DNA of 64,000 bases from Puniceicoccaceae bacterium K14 (GTDB taxonomy: Bacteria > Verrucomicrobiota > Verrucomicrobiia > Opitutales > Opitutaceae). The notes beneath the pieces are model-generated. The model did no database searches, had not been told where the DNA came from, and worked only from the letters and a program-made list of their open reading frames with translations. Shown here piece by piece: positions 34,068 to 43,060 of the stretch. The stretch lies in assembly GCA_022538095.1 (NCBI GenBank), contig JAKYXN010000021.1:16905-80904 (forward strand). The letters are read 5' to 3'. A program made the position numbers and the translations under genes. The stretch's first letter is position 1, and each line of letters opens with the position of its first letter.

Positions 34068-34721
34068 ATGGCTACAAAACTAATATTCTTAGATTGCGAC
34101 AGTACTTTGAGTTCCCTCGAGGGAATTGATGAATTAGCCCGACTTCGGGGGGGGCAGACATTTGAGGCCTGTGCGAACATGACGAACCGAGCAATGAACG
34201 GTGAGATCGAAATAGAAGCGGTCTATGGCGAACGGTTGAAGCTCATCGAACCTAGCCGTAAGGAATGCTTGGAGATTGGTCAGCGTTACATCGAAACGAT
34301 TGAGCCACATGTTCGCGAACTGGTGGCTTGGCTGAATGAGAATGGGTGGACTCCTGTCATTCTAAGTGGCGGCTTGACTCAAGTCATCGAGCCATTGGGT
34401 CTAGAATTGGGAATTGATGGGATAAAGGCGGTCGATTTGGAATTCAATGAGGATGGGAGTTATAAACGTTTTGTATCCGAGTGCCCGACGTCTCGAATGG
34501 GCGGCAAGATTGAAGTAATCGAAGAAATGAAAGCGGAGGCGAAGGCAGAAACCACTGTAATGGTAGGTGATGGGGTTAGCGATTTGGAGACCAAGCCAGT
34601 TGTTGATCTATTTATTGGATACGGTCGAGTCGTTGCTCGTGATAAGGTGAAGGCGGGAGCGGAAGTATTTGTTAATTCATTGGATAGTATCCCGGAAATT
34701 CTGTCCCAGAAATTTGGATGA
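34068..34721 (+). CDS. serB: phosphoserine phosphatase-like HAD hydrolase
   Basis: A 217-residue HAD phosphatase. Motif I is FLDCDSTLSSLEGIDELA (Asp nucleophile, DxDST as in SerB), motif II VILSGGLTQV, motif III lysine near GGKIEV and motif IV MVGDGVSDLET. It probably removes phosphate from phosphoserine in serine synthesis. The N-terminal regulatory domain of E. coli SerB is absent, as in many bacteria. It overlaps the next gene by ATGA. A related HAD enzyme with another substrate is possible. Confidence 0.8.
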   Translation: MATKLIFLDCDSTLSSLEGIDELARLRGGQTFEACANMTNRAMNGEIEIEAVYGERLKLIEPSRKECLEIGQRYIETIEPHVRELVAWLNENGWTPVILSGGLTQVIEPLGLELGIDGIKAVDLEFNEDGSYKRFVSECPTSRMGGKIEVIEEMKAEAKAETTVMVGDGVSDLETKPVVDLFIGYGRVVARDKVKAGAEVFVNSLDSIPEILSQKFG

Positions 34722-34954
34722 AGAACGACGACGATGAGATTTTTCGCAAAGCAGCTGCAGAGCAACGCCTGTACTTGATTGTTTTTTGGGTGCTGTTGGT
34801 TCAAGTGGCCGCGGTTGGATTGATCTTTTTACTTGGTTACTATGAAGACCTCCGTATTGCAATTCGTTGGATCGTTGGTGTTGAGCTTGGAATTGGTTTA
34901 GTAATTTACGCTTATCAAAACTGGAAGATACCTCCAAGCAATCGTCGTCGCTAG
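34718..34954 (+). CDS. small two-span membrane protein
   Basis: A 78-residue protein with two transmembrane helices (about 18-39, YLIVFWVLLVQVAAVGLIFL, and 47-65, IRWIVGVELGIGLVIYAYQN) and a basic C-terminus. It overlaps serB and precedes menA by 17 bp, so it is probably part of that operon. The function is unknown. Confidence 0.7.
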   Translation: MKNDDDEIFRKAAAEQRLYLIVFWVLLVQVAAVGLIFLLGYYEDLRIAIRWIVGVELGIGLVIYAYQNWKIPPSNRRR

Positions 34955-34971
34955 GACACGTGTGTAGTTAA

Positions 34972-35865
34972 ATGGCTAGGTCTGAAAAAAGTAATTTAGT
35001 CAATTGGTTGGCGGCGACTCGGCCTAAGACTTTAGTAGCTGCGGTTGTTCCGATCGTGGTAGGAGCCGCGGAAGCTCATAGAGTTGGTTTCTTTGATTGG
35101 TACCCAGTCGTAATTTGTCTGTCGTTCGCTTTGCTGGTGCAGATCGCTACGAATATGGCGAACGATTATTTCGACTTTATTAAGGGAGCGGATACGGAAG
35201 ATCGCCTCGGACCTGACCGTATGGTAGCCAAAGGAAATATTTCACCAAGAGCTATGATTGTTGTAGCTGTGTCGCTTTTTGCTCTAGCATTCTTCATCGG
35301 TTTGGGGTTGATACAGTATCGCGGCTGGGAGCTGTTAGTTGTCGGTATCGTTTCAATACTGTTTGGGTATTGCTATACGGGAGGACCGTACCCGCTCGCT
35401 TACAATGGGTTGGGAGATGTGTTTGTGATTTTCTTTTTTGGGGTCGTGGCAACTGCTGGTACGTACTATGTGATCGTAGGGCAGCTTTCAATTCATGTCT
35501 TTCTTCTTGGCGGGAGCCTTGGATTACTAGCCAACAATATATTGGTGGCAAATAATTGTCGTGATCGCGAAACGGATGCAAAGGCAGATAAGCGTACCTT
35601 GATTGTGGTTTGCGGTAGACAATTTGGTACTTACCAATTTGGAGCGCAATTGCTCGGGGCGATAGGATTTATTGTGATTTATGCGGTGATGTCCCAAAAT
35701 GCTTGGGCTTTCCTTCCTTTTGCCTCGGGAATACTTGGGTGGAAGAGCTATCGATTTATCGCTGCAAATGATGGGAGCTCTTTGAATCAACTATTAGAAA
35801 TGGCTGCCAAAACGCTTGTTTTGTTCGGCCTGCTTGCAGCTATCGGAATTGCTCTGGGGAGTTAG
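34972..35865 (+). CDS. menA: 1,4-dihydroxy-2-naphthoate polyprenyltransferase
   Basis: A 297-residue UbiA-superfamily membrane enzyme with about eight to nine helices. The first aspartate motif is NMANDYFDFIKGAD (prenyl-diphosphate and magnesium binding) and the second NNCRDRETDAKADKRTL. The N-terminal WLAATRPKTL is characteristic of MenA. It attaches the polyprenyl tail to DHNA to give demethylmenaquinone. The host thus uses menaquinone. No other men genes are in the window. Confidence 0.93.
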   Translation: MARSEKSNLVNWLAATRPKTLVAAVVPIVVGAAEAHRVGFFDWYPVVICLSFALLVQIATNMANDYFDFIKGADTEDRLGPDRMVAKGNISPRAMIVVAVSLFALAFFIGLGLIQYRGWELLVVGIVSILFGYCYTGGPYPLAYNGLGDVFVIFFFGVVATAGTYYVIVGQLSIHVFLLGGSLGLLANNILVANNCRDRETDAKADKRTLIVVCGRQFGTYQFGAQLLGAIGFIVIYAVMSQNAWAFLPFASGILGWKSYRFIAANDGSSLNQLLEMAAKTLVLFGLLAAIGIALGS

Positions 35866-35910
35866 GGATCGGGTCTTGCTTTAAGGTGAGGTTCAATAGA
35901 GTATTCTCTT

Positions 35911-36612
35911 ATGTCTAACGAAAATTCTAACCCCTTTGTGTGTGTGGCGGAGTCTTCACCGGCCACAAGAGCTGAATTCATTCGCAAAACCTATACGCAT
36001 CTCGCTTTTGCGATTTTGGCGTTCATAGGATTTGAATATTTCCTATTTGCCTCTGGAATTGCTTATACAATCGCTCAATTCGTCTTCTCGTTTCAGTATG
36101 GATTTATGGCTCTTCTCGGTGGCTTTATGCTGGTGGCGTGGTTGAGCCAAAGCATGGCTTCCGGCTCAGCTTCCAAAGGAAAGCAATACGCTGGGATGGG
36201 GCTTTACGTTGTCGCTGAAGGAATTATTTTTGCTCCCATCCTTCTTCTCGCGGCTACCCAAGCTCCGGGTGTGATTAGTTCTGCCGCAACAATGACACTT
36301 CTTTTATTTGGTGGATTGACGGCTACGGCGTTTATTACGCGAAAAGACTTTTCGTTTTTAAAATCAATTTTGACGATGGGTGGTTTCGCAGCGCTGGGCT
36401 TGATCGCATGTTCGTTTATTTTTGGAATAGAACTTGGGACGTGGTTTTCGTTGGCAATGATTGTGTTTGCGAGTGCAGCTATTTTGTACACGACGAGTAG
36501 AATTATGTATACGTATAGAGAAGATCAATACGTGGGAGCATCGGTTGAGCTCTTTGCTTCGGTGGCTATGTTGTTCTGGTATATCTTACGTCTCTTAATG
36601 AGCAGAGATTAA
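35911..36612 (+). CDS. Bax inhibitor-1/YccA family membrane protein
   Basis: A 233-residue protein with seven transmembrane segments. The family pattern is visible: RAEFIRKTYTHLAFAI at the first helix, FGGLTATAFITRKDFSFLKS, and the C-terminal TYREDQYVGASVELFASV with acidic residues thought to regulate ion leak. Members affect membrane proteostasis or Ca2+ flux. It lies 45 bp after menA and is followed by a terminator, so it probably ends the serB-menA transcript. Confidence 0.9.
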   Translation: MSNENSNPFVCVAESSPATRAEFIRKTYTHLAFAILAFIGFEYFLFASGIAYTIAQFVFSFQYGFMALLGGFMLVAWLSQSMASGSASKGKQYAGMGLYVVAEGIIFAPILLLAATQAPGVISSAATMTLLLFGGLTATAFITRKDFSFLKSILTMGGFAALGLIACSFIFGIELGTWFSLAMIVFASAAILYTTSRIMYTYREDQYVGASVELFASVAMLFWYILRLLMSRD

Positions 36613-36641
36613 TTACTAAACCAAATTTGAAAATATTTTGA

Positions 36642-36671
36642 ATGCTCCTGTCTATATGGGAGCATTTTTTA
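36642..36671 (+). terminator. terminator after the Bax1-like gene
   Basis: ATGCTCC (36642-36648) pairs with GGAGCAT (36659-36665) around TGTCTATATG, followed by TTTTTT. Confidence 0.85.
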
Positions 36672-36686
36672 TGGTCGTGTTGCTTT

Positions 36687-37466
36687 CTATCTCAGTATTT
36701 CAGAGCTCCCATCGTTGATTTTAGTGTTATTAAGGAACCTGGGAATTGCTTTATTATTCATCCAATTCTTTCGAAGATAGATGATGTTTTTTATCTTTTT
36801 GTAATTTTGAAGATGAGTCATTCTACCATCTGACCATGGTTCCGGCTCGACTTCGATCCAATCCGAATATCGTGAGCTTAGGTCGTTTGGATTCGCCCAA
36901 ATTTGAGCTTCTACGTACCTGTACCAATCATTACTCCTTTTTCTTTCAGCTAGGTAAGTGCTAATTTTGAGCTCTCGAATTCCATTATGAAGTTCATTGT
37001 AGGTTAGAAGCTTACCAAAGTATGGATACTTTTCTTGGTCGTAATCATCTGGCACCTGAAATCCGAAAGATTTTTCCGTCTTCACTTTTGAAAGGCCTAC
37101 AAGGTGAAAATGATCAGGGCACATGAATGTGACTTCGTGTTCCTCAAATTCTTCGATCGGTATGCATAATTTGTGCGGATCACGGTATAATCCGCCGATA
37201 ACATCGGCATCACCGAGGACGGCGTAGTATGGTCTTCTTTCAGGCTTTCTTTTAAACTTCCTCGTGTAAAGTTCGAGAAGGAGGTCATCGGCCAGTTTTC
37301 TAAAATCGAAGAACTCCTTACCGTGTGCAAACCGGTTGAATCCTCTATCTAAATTTTTTTCGCACTGAACGAGTGATTCTGTATCAGTGTCGTCTAGGTT
37401 GCAGATGTTGAGAAGCGGTCCGTACTCCTTCTCAAAGTAGTGGCTGATATGGCGAGCAAGATTCAT
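36687..37466 (-). CDS. conserved hypothetical protein
   Basis: A 259-residue soluble protein. The start MNLARHISHYFEKEYGPLLN and a middle part YYAVLGDADVIGGLYRDP then VTFMCPDHFHL resemble a poorly described bacterial family that I know only by pattern. There is no membrane segment, signal or catalytic motif. It is isolated: divergent from nothing, convergent with the Bax1-like gene, 190 bp from trxA's terminator side. It is slightly AT-rich at its 3' end. Confidence 0.75.
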   Translation of the reverse strand: MNLARHISHYFEKEYGPLLNICNLDDTDTESLVQCEKNLDRGFNRFAHGKEFFDFRKLADDLLLELYTRKFKRKPERRPYYAVLGDADVIGGLYRDPHKLCIPIEEFEEHEVTFMCPDHFHLVGLSKVKTEKSFGFQVPDDYDQEKYPYFGKLLTYNELHNGIRELKISTYLAERKRSNDWYRYVEAQIWANPNDLSSRYSDWIEVEPEPWSDGRMTHLQNYKKIKNIIYLRKNWMNNKAIPRFLNNTKINDGSSEILR

Positions 37467-37601
37467 ATTTGTCCCTCAATTCTTATCTGACCAGTGATTG
37501 GATAAGGTGCAACAGAGGAACTTGTCATGCTCTTGTGTGTGAGCATTACTTGGGTCGGAATAGACTCTCAGTAGGCTGAGGCCTTACGATGGGTAGGCAC
37601 T

Positions 37602-37629
37602 AAAAAGCCTCCTGGATTGCAGGAGGCTT
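37602..37629 (-). terminator. terminator of the lptD-scpA-trxA minus-strand group
   Basis: On the minus strand AAGCCTCCT and AGGAGGCTT (37605-37613 with 37621-37629) form a 9-bp stem followed by TTTTT. It lies 28 bp after trxA. Confidence 0.92.
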
Positions 37630-37657
37630 GGGAAATTCAAAATTAACTCTAGCGAGC

Positions 37658-37981
37658 TTAGATGTTTTCTTCGATCTTCGCTTTTAGGCTGTCTTTTCCG
37701 ACCATGCCTACGAATTGCTCAACAACTTCGCCACCTTTGAAGAGGAGGAGTGTTGGAATCGCGCGAATCTGGTACTCAGCTGAGATCCCGCTGGCTTCGT
37801 CTACGTTTACCTTCGTGATCTGGACCTTGCCGTCGAGTTCGCCGGCGAGCTCTTCGAGGATTGGGGCGATCGCTTTACAAGGGCCGCACCAAGGTGCCCA
37901 GAAATCAACCAATACCGGGATGCTTGATCCGGAGATTGCGTCTTTGAAGGATTGTTCAGTTAGATTTATGATTTCAGACAT
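37658..37981 (-). CDS. trxA: thioredoxin
   Basis: A 107-residue thioredoxin with the WCGPC active site (in VDFWAPWCGPCKAIAP) and the cis-proline loop RAIPTLLLFKGG. It reduces disulfides of cytoplasmic enzymes such as ribonucleotide reductase. The start is ATG 37981; a longer frame from 38047 overlaps the upstream gene and has a non-thioredoxin extension. The upstream gene overlaps by 8 bp, so translation is coupled. Last gene of its group before a terminator. Confidence 0.97.
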   Translation of the reverse strand: MSEIINLTEQSFKDAISGSSIPVLVDFWAPWCGPCKAIAPILEELAGELDGKVQITKVNVDEASGISAEYQIRAIPTLLLFKGGEVVEQFVGMVGKDSLKAKIEENI

Positions 37982-38246
37982 GATAATTAGACTTTTGATA
38001 TAATAGCCAAAGGAAGTACAAAGATACGGAAGCGTAGATAAGAGCAAGTATGAATGACTTTAAGTATGTCTTACGTTCCCGTAACGCGTATTCTTCGATG
38101 AGGGTTAACGCATCGCCGCCTTGATTGCTTGCAAGGATTGTTTCGCCGCTGGCTTTCGGGCCGCTGGAGATTTCCAATTCTTCGCGTGAAACTTCGCGAC
38201 GGGTAGCGAAACGCTTGGATCCTTTTTTATCTGAGGGCTGGTCCAT
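37974..38246 (-). CDS. small C-terminally anchored membrane protein
   Basis: A 90-residue protein. Residues 1-60 are polar (GSKRFATRREVSREELEISS) and residues 65-84 form a transmembrane helix (SFILALIYASVSLYFLWLLY). It overlaps the trxA start by 8 bp and follows another small gene by 25 bp. The function is unknown. Confidence 0.7.
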   Translation of the reverse strand: MDQPSDKKGSKRFATRREVSREELEISSGPKASGETILASNQGGDALTLIEEYALRERKTYLKSFILALIYASVSLYFLWLLYQKSNYHV

Positions 38247-38271
38247 GGTGGAGTTCAGGTTGAAGGTTTTG

Positions 38272-38514
38272 TTAGGAAGGGCTGTTCTTGCTAATTATAT
38301 CCTTTAGCTCGTTTTGTTCCACTGTGTGGATGCTTTTTCCCTTCTTCTTTATGTCTTCGAAGGTTTTGACTACTGTTTCGGTCATTTTTTCGTGAGTTTC
38401 CTGGGAACCGCCCACGATGGAGAAGTCTTCTGCCCGGGTGATTCGTTTGTGACCGTCTTCATTATCTAGGCCCACGCCTAGAAGGTGGTTTTTTTTACCT
38501 TGGTTGTCTCTCAC
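38272..38514 (-). CDS. hypothetical small protein, probably conserved in Opitutae
   Basis: An 80-residue hydrophilic protein (KKNHLLGVGLDNEDGHKRIT then SIVGGSQETHEKMTETVVK). I recall similar short proteins from Verrucomicrobia, without a known role. It lies 15 bp downstream of scpA in the same group. No motif is seen. Confidence 0.65.
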   Translation of the reverse strand: MRDNQGKKNHLLGVGLDNEDGHKRITRAEDFSIVGGSQETHEKMTETVVKTFEDIKKKGKSIHTVEQNELKDIISKNSPS

Positions 38515-38529
38515 AGTGCCGAAAGTGTT

Positions 38530-39318
38530 TCAATCCATATCGCTTTCAAGCTCGTTTTCTTGGTTTTGCTCTGCCTCGTTGTCTTCGCGACGCTGTATAA
38601 CGAAGTCGCTGAAGGCCTCGTTTTGGGTGACAGTGAGTCGTTTGAGGCGGGTAAGTTCGAGGATTGCGATAAATGTAACGGCGACTACTTTCAGGCTAGT
38701 GATACCTGGGAATAGGGACGAAAATTCAAAGCGAGGCTCTGTCTCTATTCGCGTTATAAGCGTTTCCATTTGATCGACTACGGTAACGGTGTCGTCTTGG
38801 ATCTCCCCGAGAACGAGCTTTTCGGAGAGGCGGCGGAGAACGATGTTATACGAGTTCCAAACCGAAATTTTGTCTTCGGGCTTGAGTGGGCGTTCTTGAG
38901 CTTCGGCTTTGTTTACCGATTTGTAGTCGCGAGTGAAGTAGAGGGCGGCGGTGTCTGAAAGAGCATCGATTTTCTGGGCGGCATCCTTGAATTTCTTATA
39001 TTCAAGGAGTTGATGGACCAATTCCCAGCGAGGATCGAGGTCTTCGTCTTCTTCCGATTCCACTTGAGCGCGTTGCTGCCTTGGCAGGAGTAGGCGGCTT
39101 TTGATCTCCATGAGGGTGGCCGCCATAACAAAAAAGTCGCCGGCAAGCTCAAGCTTGATTTCCTGCATTTCATCGAGAGTAGACAGATACTGGTCGAGGA
39201 TCACATCGATTGGGATGTCGTAGATGTCGATCTCGTGCTTTCGGATGAGAAAGAGGAGCAGGTCCATTGGGCCTTCGAAAACCTGCAATTTGATTTTGGC
39301 TTCTGATTCGGGAATCAC
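38530..39318 (-). CDS. scpA: segregation and condensation protein A
   Basis: A 262-residue kleisin. The N-terminal FEGPMDLLLFLIRKHEIDIY is diagnostic, followed by ELAGDFFVMAATLMEIKSRL. The C-terminal winged helix (about 200-250) binds the SMC head. With ScpB and SMC it organises the chromosome. An acidic linker lies near 85-100. scpB is not next to it. It is 70 bp after rsmB on the same strand. Confidence 0.95.
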   Translation of the reverse strand: MIPESEAKIKLQVFEGPMDLLLFLIRKHEIDIYDIPIDVILDQYLSTLDEMQEIKLELAGDFFVMAATLMEIKSRLLLPRQQRAQVESEEDEDLDPRWELVHQLLEYKKFKDAAQKIDALSDTAALYFTRDYKSVNKAEAQERPLKPEDKISVWNSYNIVLRRLSEKLVLGEIQDDTVTVVDQMETLITRIETEPRFEFSSLFPGITSLKVVAVTFIAILELTRLKRLTVTQNEAFSDFVIQRREDNEAEQNQENELESDMD

Positions 39319-39388
39319 CCAAAGAGTTCACTCGCTTTTGGGCGTTGCTAGCAATGAAAATTTTAGCGAATACTCCTTTAGCGCCGCG

Positions 39389-40648
39389 TCATTTGATTCG
39401 TCGCATGGTGGCGACGAAGAGGCCATCGCCGTTGAAATCGTGGGGATAGATTGTGATTCCGAAGCCGCTATCTCTTAATCCAAATGCTGTTTTTGCCTGG
39501 ATGTGTTCGAAACCGGATTTGTTCGATTTTAAGAATGAATCAACAACGTGCTCGTTTTCGTACCGGCTTAAAGAACAGGTGGCGTAGACGAGGGTTCCTC
39601 CGATTGCCACATTGCCTGCATATTGCTTTAGAATTGCGAGCTGCCTTTCACTGAATTCCATCACGGTGTTTTCCGAGGTTTGGTCTTTGAGAAAGGGGTG
39701 GCGTCTCCAAGTCCCGCTGCCTGAACAGGGAGCATCGACAAGCACACCATCGAAGAGGCTATTGTCAGGTCGGGAGGTTGTGATTGAGATATTGGGAAAT
39801 CGGGCTCTTTTATTGCGTTCTCCCAACTCGCGCAGTGCGGCGGGGCGGGTATCAAAGGCGGTGACCTGACCGTTAGGGCCTAGCATTTTCGCGAGTTGAA
39901 GCGTCTTACCACCAGCTCCGGCGCAGGCGTCTAGCCATTTGCCTTTGATTTCAGTCGGAACGAGTTGGAGTATGAGCTGAGAGCTTATGTCCTGTACCTC
40001 CAATGCCCCATCTGCGTAAGCGGGTATATTTGCTAGAGCTAAATCTGGTGGGCAGTGTATCGCGTCGGGAATATCGGCGTGAAGTTGGCAATCGTATTCT
40101 CCTTTGCGTTGAGCTGCCTGGCACTGGTTGAGAAGTGTTGAGGTGTCACCTTTTTGAGCTCGAAGCCAAAGAGGGGGTCTTTGAAGTAGGCTGTGCACTT
40201 CTTGATCGCTTAGGTGGCGATTGACGTGGGAGAGAAACCAATCCGGGAGTAGCTCTACAAGTTGGCTGTCTTCGAAGCTAAGTAGGCGGTGGCGGTATCG
40301 TTCCTCCGCATTGGCAAAACGTTTGTCGCTGAGCGACGGGTACAGGCTTTGGACCTCGGAAGTGGGACTCGCGAGTACAATGACTGCTTCCATCAATGCG
40401 TCTTGATCGCTGGCGAATTCGTTTAACCAATTCCGATAGCGAACATAAGTAAATATGAGTTCGCGATAGAGTTTTCGGTCTTTGGAGCCAAAATTGCCTT
40501 GTTTTTTGAATACTTTAGCGAGCTCTGATGAAAATGGGATACCTGGTTTTAGTAGGTGGCGGCTTTGCTCGATGAGAAGGTAGGCAATGCGTCTTTGGTT
40601 ATAGATTCTATGAAGGAGAGCTTCTTTGTTTGAAGGGACGCCGCTCAT
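39389..40648 (-). CDS. rsmB: 16S rRNA (cytosine-5)-methyltransferase, RsmB-type
   Basis: A 419-residue protein with an N-terminal NusB-like helical domain (about 1-150) and a C-terminal Rossmann methyltransferase. Motif I is DACAGAGGKTLQLA, motif IV VDAPCSGSGTWRRHP and motif VI ATCSLSRYENE with the catalytic Cys. The NusB-like fusion supports RsmB (m5C967) over RsmF. It follows lptD by 30 bp. Another NSUN-type rRNA target cannot be excluded. Confidence 0.87.
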   Translation of the reverse strand: MSGVPSNKEALLHRIYNQRRIAYLLIEQSRHLLKPGIPFSSELAKVFKKQGNFGSKDRKLYRELIFTYVRYRNWLNEFASDQDALMEAVIVLASPTSEVQSLYPSLSDKRFANAEERYRHRLLSFEDSQLVELLPDWFLSHVNRHLSDQEVHSLLQRPPLWLRAQKGDTSTLLNQCQAAQRKGEYDCQLHADIPDAIHCPPDLALANIPAYADGALEVQDISSQLILQLVPTEIKGKWLDACAGAGGKTLQLAKMLGPNGQVTAFDTRPAALRELGERNKRARFPNISITTSRPDNSLFDGVLVDAPCSGSGTWRRHPFLKDQTSENTVMEFSERQLAILKQYAGNVAIGGTLVYATCSLSRYENEHVVDSFLKSNKSGFEHIQAKTAFGLRDSGFGITIYPHDFNGDGLFVATMRRIK

Positions 40649-40678
40649 TTAAATATTTTCTAATAGGTATTGTCTGGA

Positions 40679-42823
40679 TCAATCTTCGAAAAGATCTATT
40701 CCTAGACTAAGCCCGAAGTTTGTTTCCCGGCGGTCGCCTTCGTAAAAACGGATTTCGTACTTGATGCCGTAGTCACCTACTGCCCTTTGGAGGAAGCCGA
40801 GCCTTTGTTCGTAAAATGTATTTGAGGCTTCGTCGTATTTGGCAATTCCATACACTTTCCAGTTCTCGTTAAGAACATATTCTCCATGCAAAGAGTATTG
40901 CTCAAGAAGGTCGCGGTAGAAGTGATTGCCAAATCCGAGCTTCCAGTAGCCTTGATCGACGATCGAGACGCGGGTGTTGAATTCTTCTAGGGTCGAGTCT
41001 GAAAAATCGTAGCGAGAGAAAAGGTCGATTTCGAGCCAAGCGGCTGGAGTGATTTCGAAGTCAGCGTAGAGGTCCGAGTAGTCCCGATTCGTTCCTTGAT
41101 CATCGATGAAATAATCCATTGCGAATGAGAAGCGAGCGAGGTTACGAGCGTTGCCGTCTTCGTCTTTGGTTTGAAGGCGGTTGCGGAGTTCGAAACGAAC
41201 TTTGTGCTCTTCGGAGAGAGTGTCGATATCACGACGCTCTTCCAATTCGATTGGCGTTAAGTAGTTAGAAATCGTAGGGCGATCGAGAAGCGATATGGTC
41301 GCATCGCCTCCATCAAGTTCGGGTGTGTAGCGATACGAAATTACGGGTTCGATTATATGTCGAAGTCCATCGATATCCCAAATGTCGTTTGTGTAATCAG
41401 ATTCAGCATAGGCGACCATTTTAAGGTCTACACCGAGTTCGCCGTAGGAACGAGTTCCTTCGTTGATGGTGAAAAGGTCGCTCGTGACTGCGTCGAACGT
41501 CGCATCCGGCGTTTGTGTGATAGATTCTTCGTAATGAGTCGAGCGAGCGCCGGTTGTTGTGGTGATGCTGATACCTTTGGCTAGATTTTTGTAAAACTTC
41601 AAACCATAGTAGGCATCTGCTCGTTCACTTTCGTCTTCGAACTCGAATGAGCTTGGATTGTACCCTTTGAGCTTAGCAACAGATACGAAGCCTTGCTGAT
41701 AGATGCCCTTGGCTATCTTGTCGGGAAACAAAGTAAATGTTAGCTCGGGGAGTCGCTCAGTGTAGACTTGAAAGTCGTTTGGGCTGGCGCGGGTGAAAAG
41801 AGTGGCTTGCCAATTATCTCCGTTGTAGCTGGCTTGCAAATACGAGTCCGGATCCTGCATCTGATCGAACGAGTCTTCACGAAAATCGCGTGTGATTTCA
41901 GAATCTGACCAATAGCGAGCATATGCTTTGATAGATGCTTTGCCTTCCCATCTTTGTATGTGATCCCATTCTGCAAAGTAGCGGTGGTCATCGATCGGTT
42001 GACCTAAATAATCCAGACCGACGCGACTTGCGACATCGTCAATGTATCCGGTGCCTAGAGTCCCCTCCGTATAGTAGCCATTGTCTTCTCTATTGTAATG
42101 AACGATTGGGCCAAATAGAACACCGCGTTTGGTCGTTGGGAGAATGTTGGCGCCGAGTTGGATGTTGTCGCTCCAGGGGAAGCGAAATTCGCCGCCGATA
42201 GAGCCGCCAATGTTTCCGCTGTAGTCGACATCTACGCTAAATAGGTTGGTCTCAGCATCAATTGGCTGGTTTACGCTTGGAAGAAGAAGGAAAGGGAGAG
42301 CTCCGAGGTTAAAGGCGATCTTTCTGCCAACGACTTCGTTTTGATCGACTAGGCCGATTTCGCTCGCTTTGGCTTTGAATAGAAAGGTGCCTGGTTCGCC
42401 AGGTAGGAAACGGACGTCAGTGAAGGAAAAATCATCTGGATTGCCTTCGAGGAGCGCTCCTTGAACGTAGAATTGTCCGTTACCTGCCTTGAAATTTTCG
42501 ATACGAGCGAATTGCTTTGAAGGGTTGTACGTTACGCCATCTGCCACGAGACGAATAGGGCCGCGTGTGAAAACGACGTTTCCGCTTGTTTTTGCTTCTC
42601 CGGTTTCATTGCTCAGGCGGATGGAGTCTGCTTTTAAGAGATATTCTCCGTAGCGGATGGTGCCGCCATCTTCCGCGACCGTTTCTTTCGTTTGTTCGTC
42701 GAATGCGACAGTGCCGTTAAATTCGACTTCGAAGGATTCTTCGGCGTCTTGCGAGTAAACGGTTTTGAGTGCCCAGATCGCCAATGAGGCTAGGAATAGT
42801 CGGAAGGAAACGCGGGTTATCAT
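40679..42823 (-). CDS. lptD: LPS-assembly outer-membrane protein LptD
   Basis: A 714-residue protein with an N-terminal signal (cleavage near residue 24, VYSQ), a periplasmic OstA-like beta-jelly-roll (about 35-140, IRYGEYLLKADSIRLSNETG and GEAKTSGNVVFTRG) and a C-terminal barrel rich in alternating aromatic strands. It inserts LPS into the outer leaflet. The mature protein has no cysteine, so it cannot form the disulfides that gate E. coli LptD. Divergent from glgB; first of a group with rsmB and scpA. Confidence 0.85.
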   Translation of the reverse strand: MITRVSFRLFLASLAIWALKTVYSQDAEESFEVEFNGTVAFDEQTKETVAEDGGTIRYGEYLLKADSIRLSNETGEAKTSGNVVFTRGPIRLVADGVTYNPSKQFARIENFKAGNGQFYVQGALLEGNPDDFSFTDVRFLPGEPGTFLFKAKASEIGLVDQNEVVGRKIAFNLGALPFLLLPSVNQPIDAETNLFSVDVDYSGNIGGSIGGEFRFPWSDNIQLGANILPTTKRGVLFGPIVHYNREDNGYYTEGTLGTGYIDDVASRVGLDYLGQPIDDHRYFAEWDHIQRWEGKASIKAYARYWSDSEITRDFREDSFDQMQDPDSYLQASYNGDNWQATLFTRASPNDFQVYTERLPELTFTLFPDKIAKGIYQQGFVSVAKLKGYNPSSFEFEDESERADAYYGLKFYKNLAKGISITTTTGARSTHYEESITQTPDATFDAVTSDLFTINEGTRSYGELGVDLKMVAYAESDYTNDIWDIDGLRHIIEPVISYRYTPELDGGDATISLLDRPTISNYLTPIELEERRDIDTLSEEHKVRFELRNRLQTKDEDGNARNLARFSFAMDYFIDDQGTNRDYSDLYADFEITPAAWLEIDLFSRYDFSDSTLEEFNTRVSIVDQGYWKLGFGNHFYRDLLEQYSLHGEYVLNENWKVYGIAKYDEASNTFYEQRLGFLQRAVGDYGIKYEIRFYEGDRRETNFGLSLGIDLFED

Positions 42824-43042
42824 AGATATTGGGAGATGCTCTACAGTCGGCGTCAGTCAGAAGCAAGGAATTTGCTTTAGGAGCGGGTGTCTTATTTTCC
42901 CAAGAGGTCGAGGGGATTCGATAAATCCGTAAAGGCGTATCTTGAAATTGGATGGCATGAAGGGGGATTGAAGACACGCCACGGCCTACTGTGTTTTTCT
43001 TTTTTTATTAGTCGCCTTGCAATTCGGCCTAAGGATATCAAC

Positions 43043-43060
43043 ATGACCGAGATATGCTAA
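43043..43060 (+). promoter_or_regulatory. five-codon upstream ORF overlapping the glgB start
   Basis: ATG ACC GAG ATA TGC TAA (43043-43060) has an AAGGA site 7 bases upstream. Its stop codon lies just inside glgB, whose ATG (43054) is inside this mini-frame in another phase. The ribosome site suits the mini-ORF better than glgB (19 bases away), suggesting translation by stop-start coupling. Confidence 0.4.
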
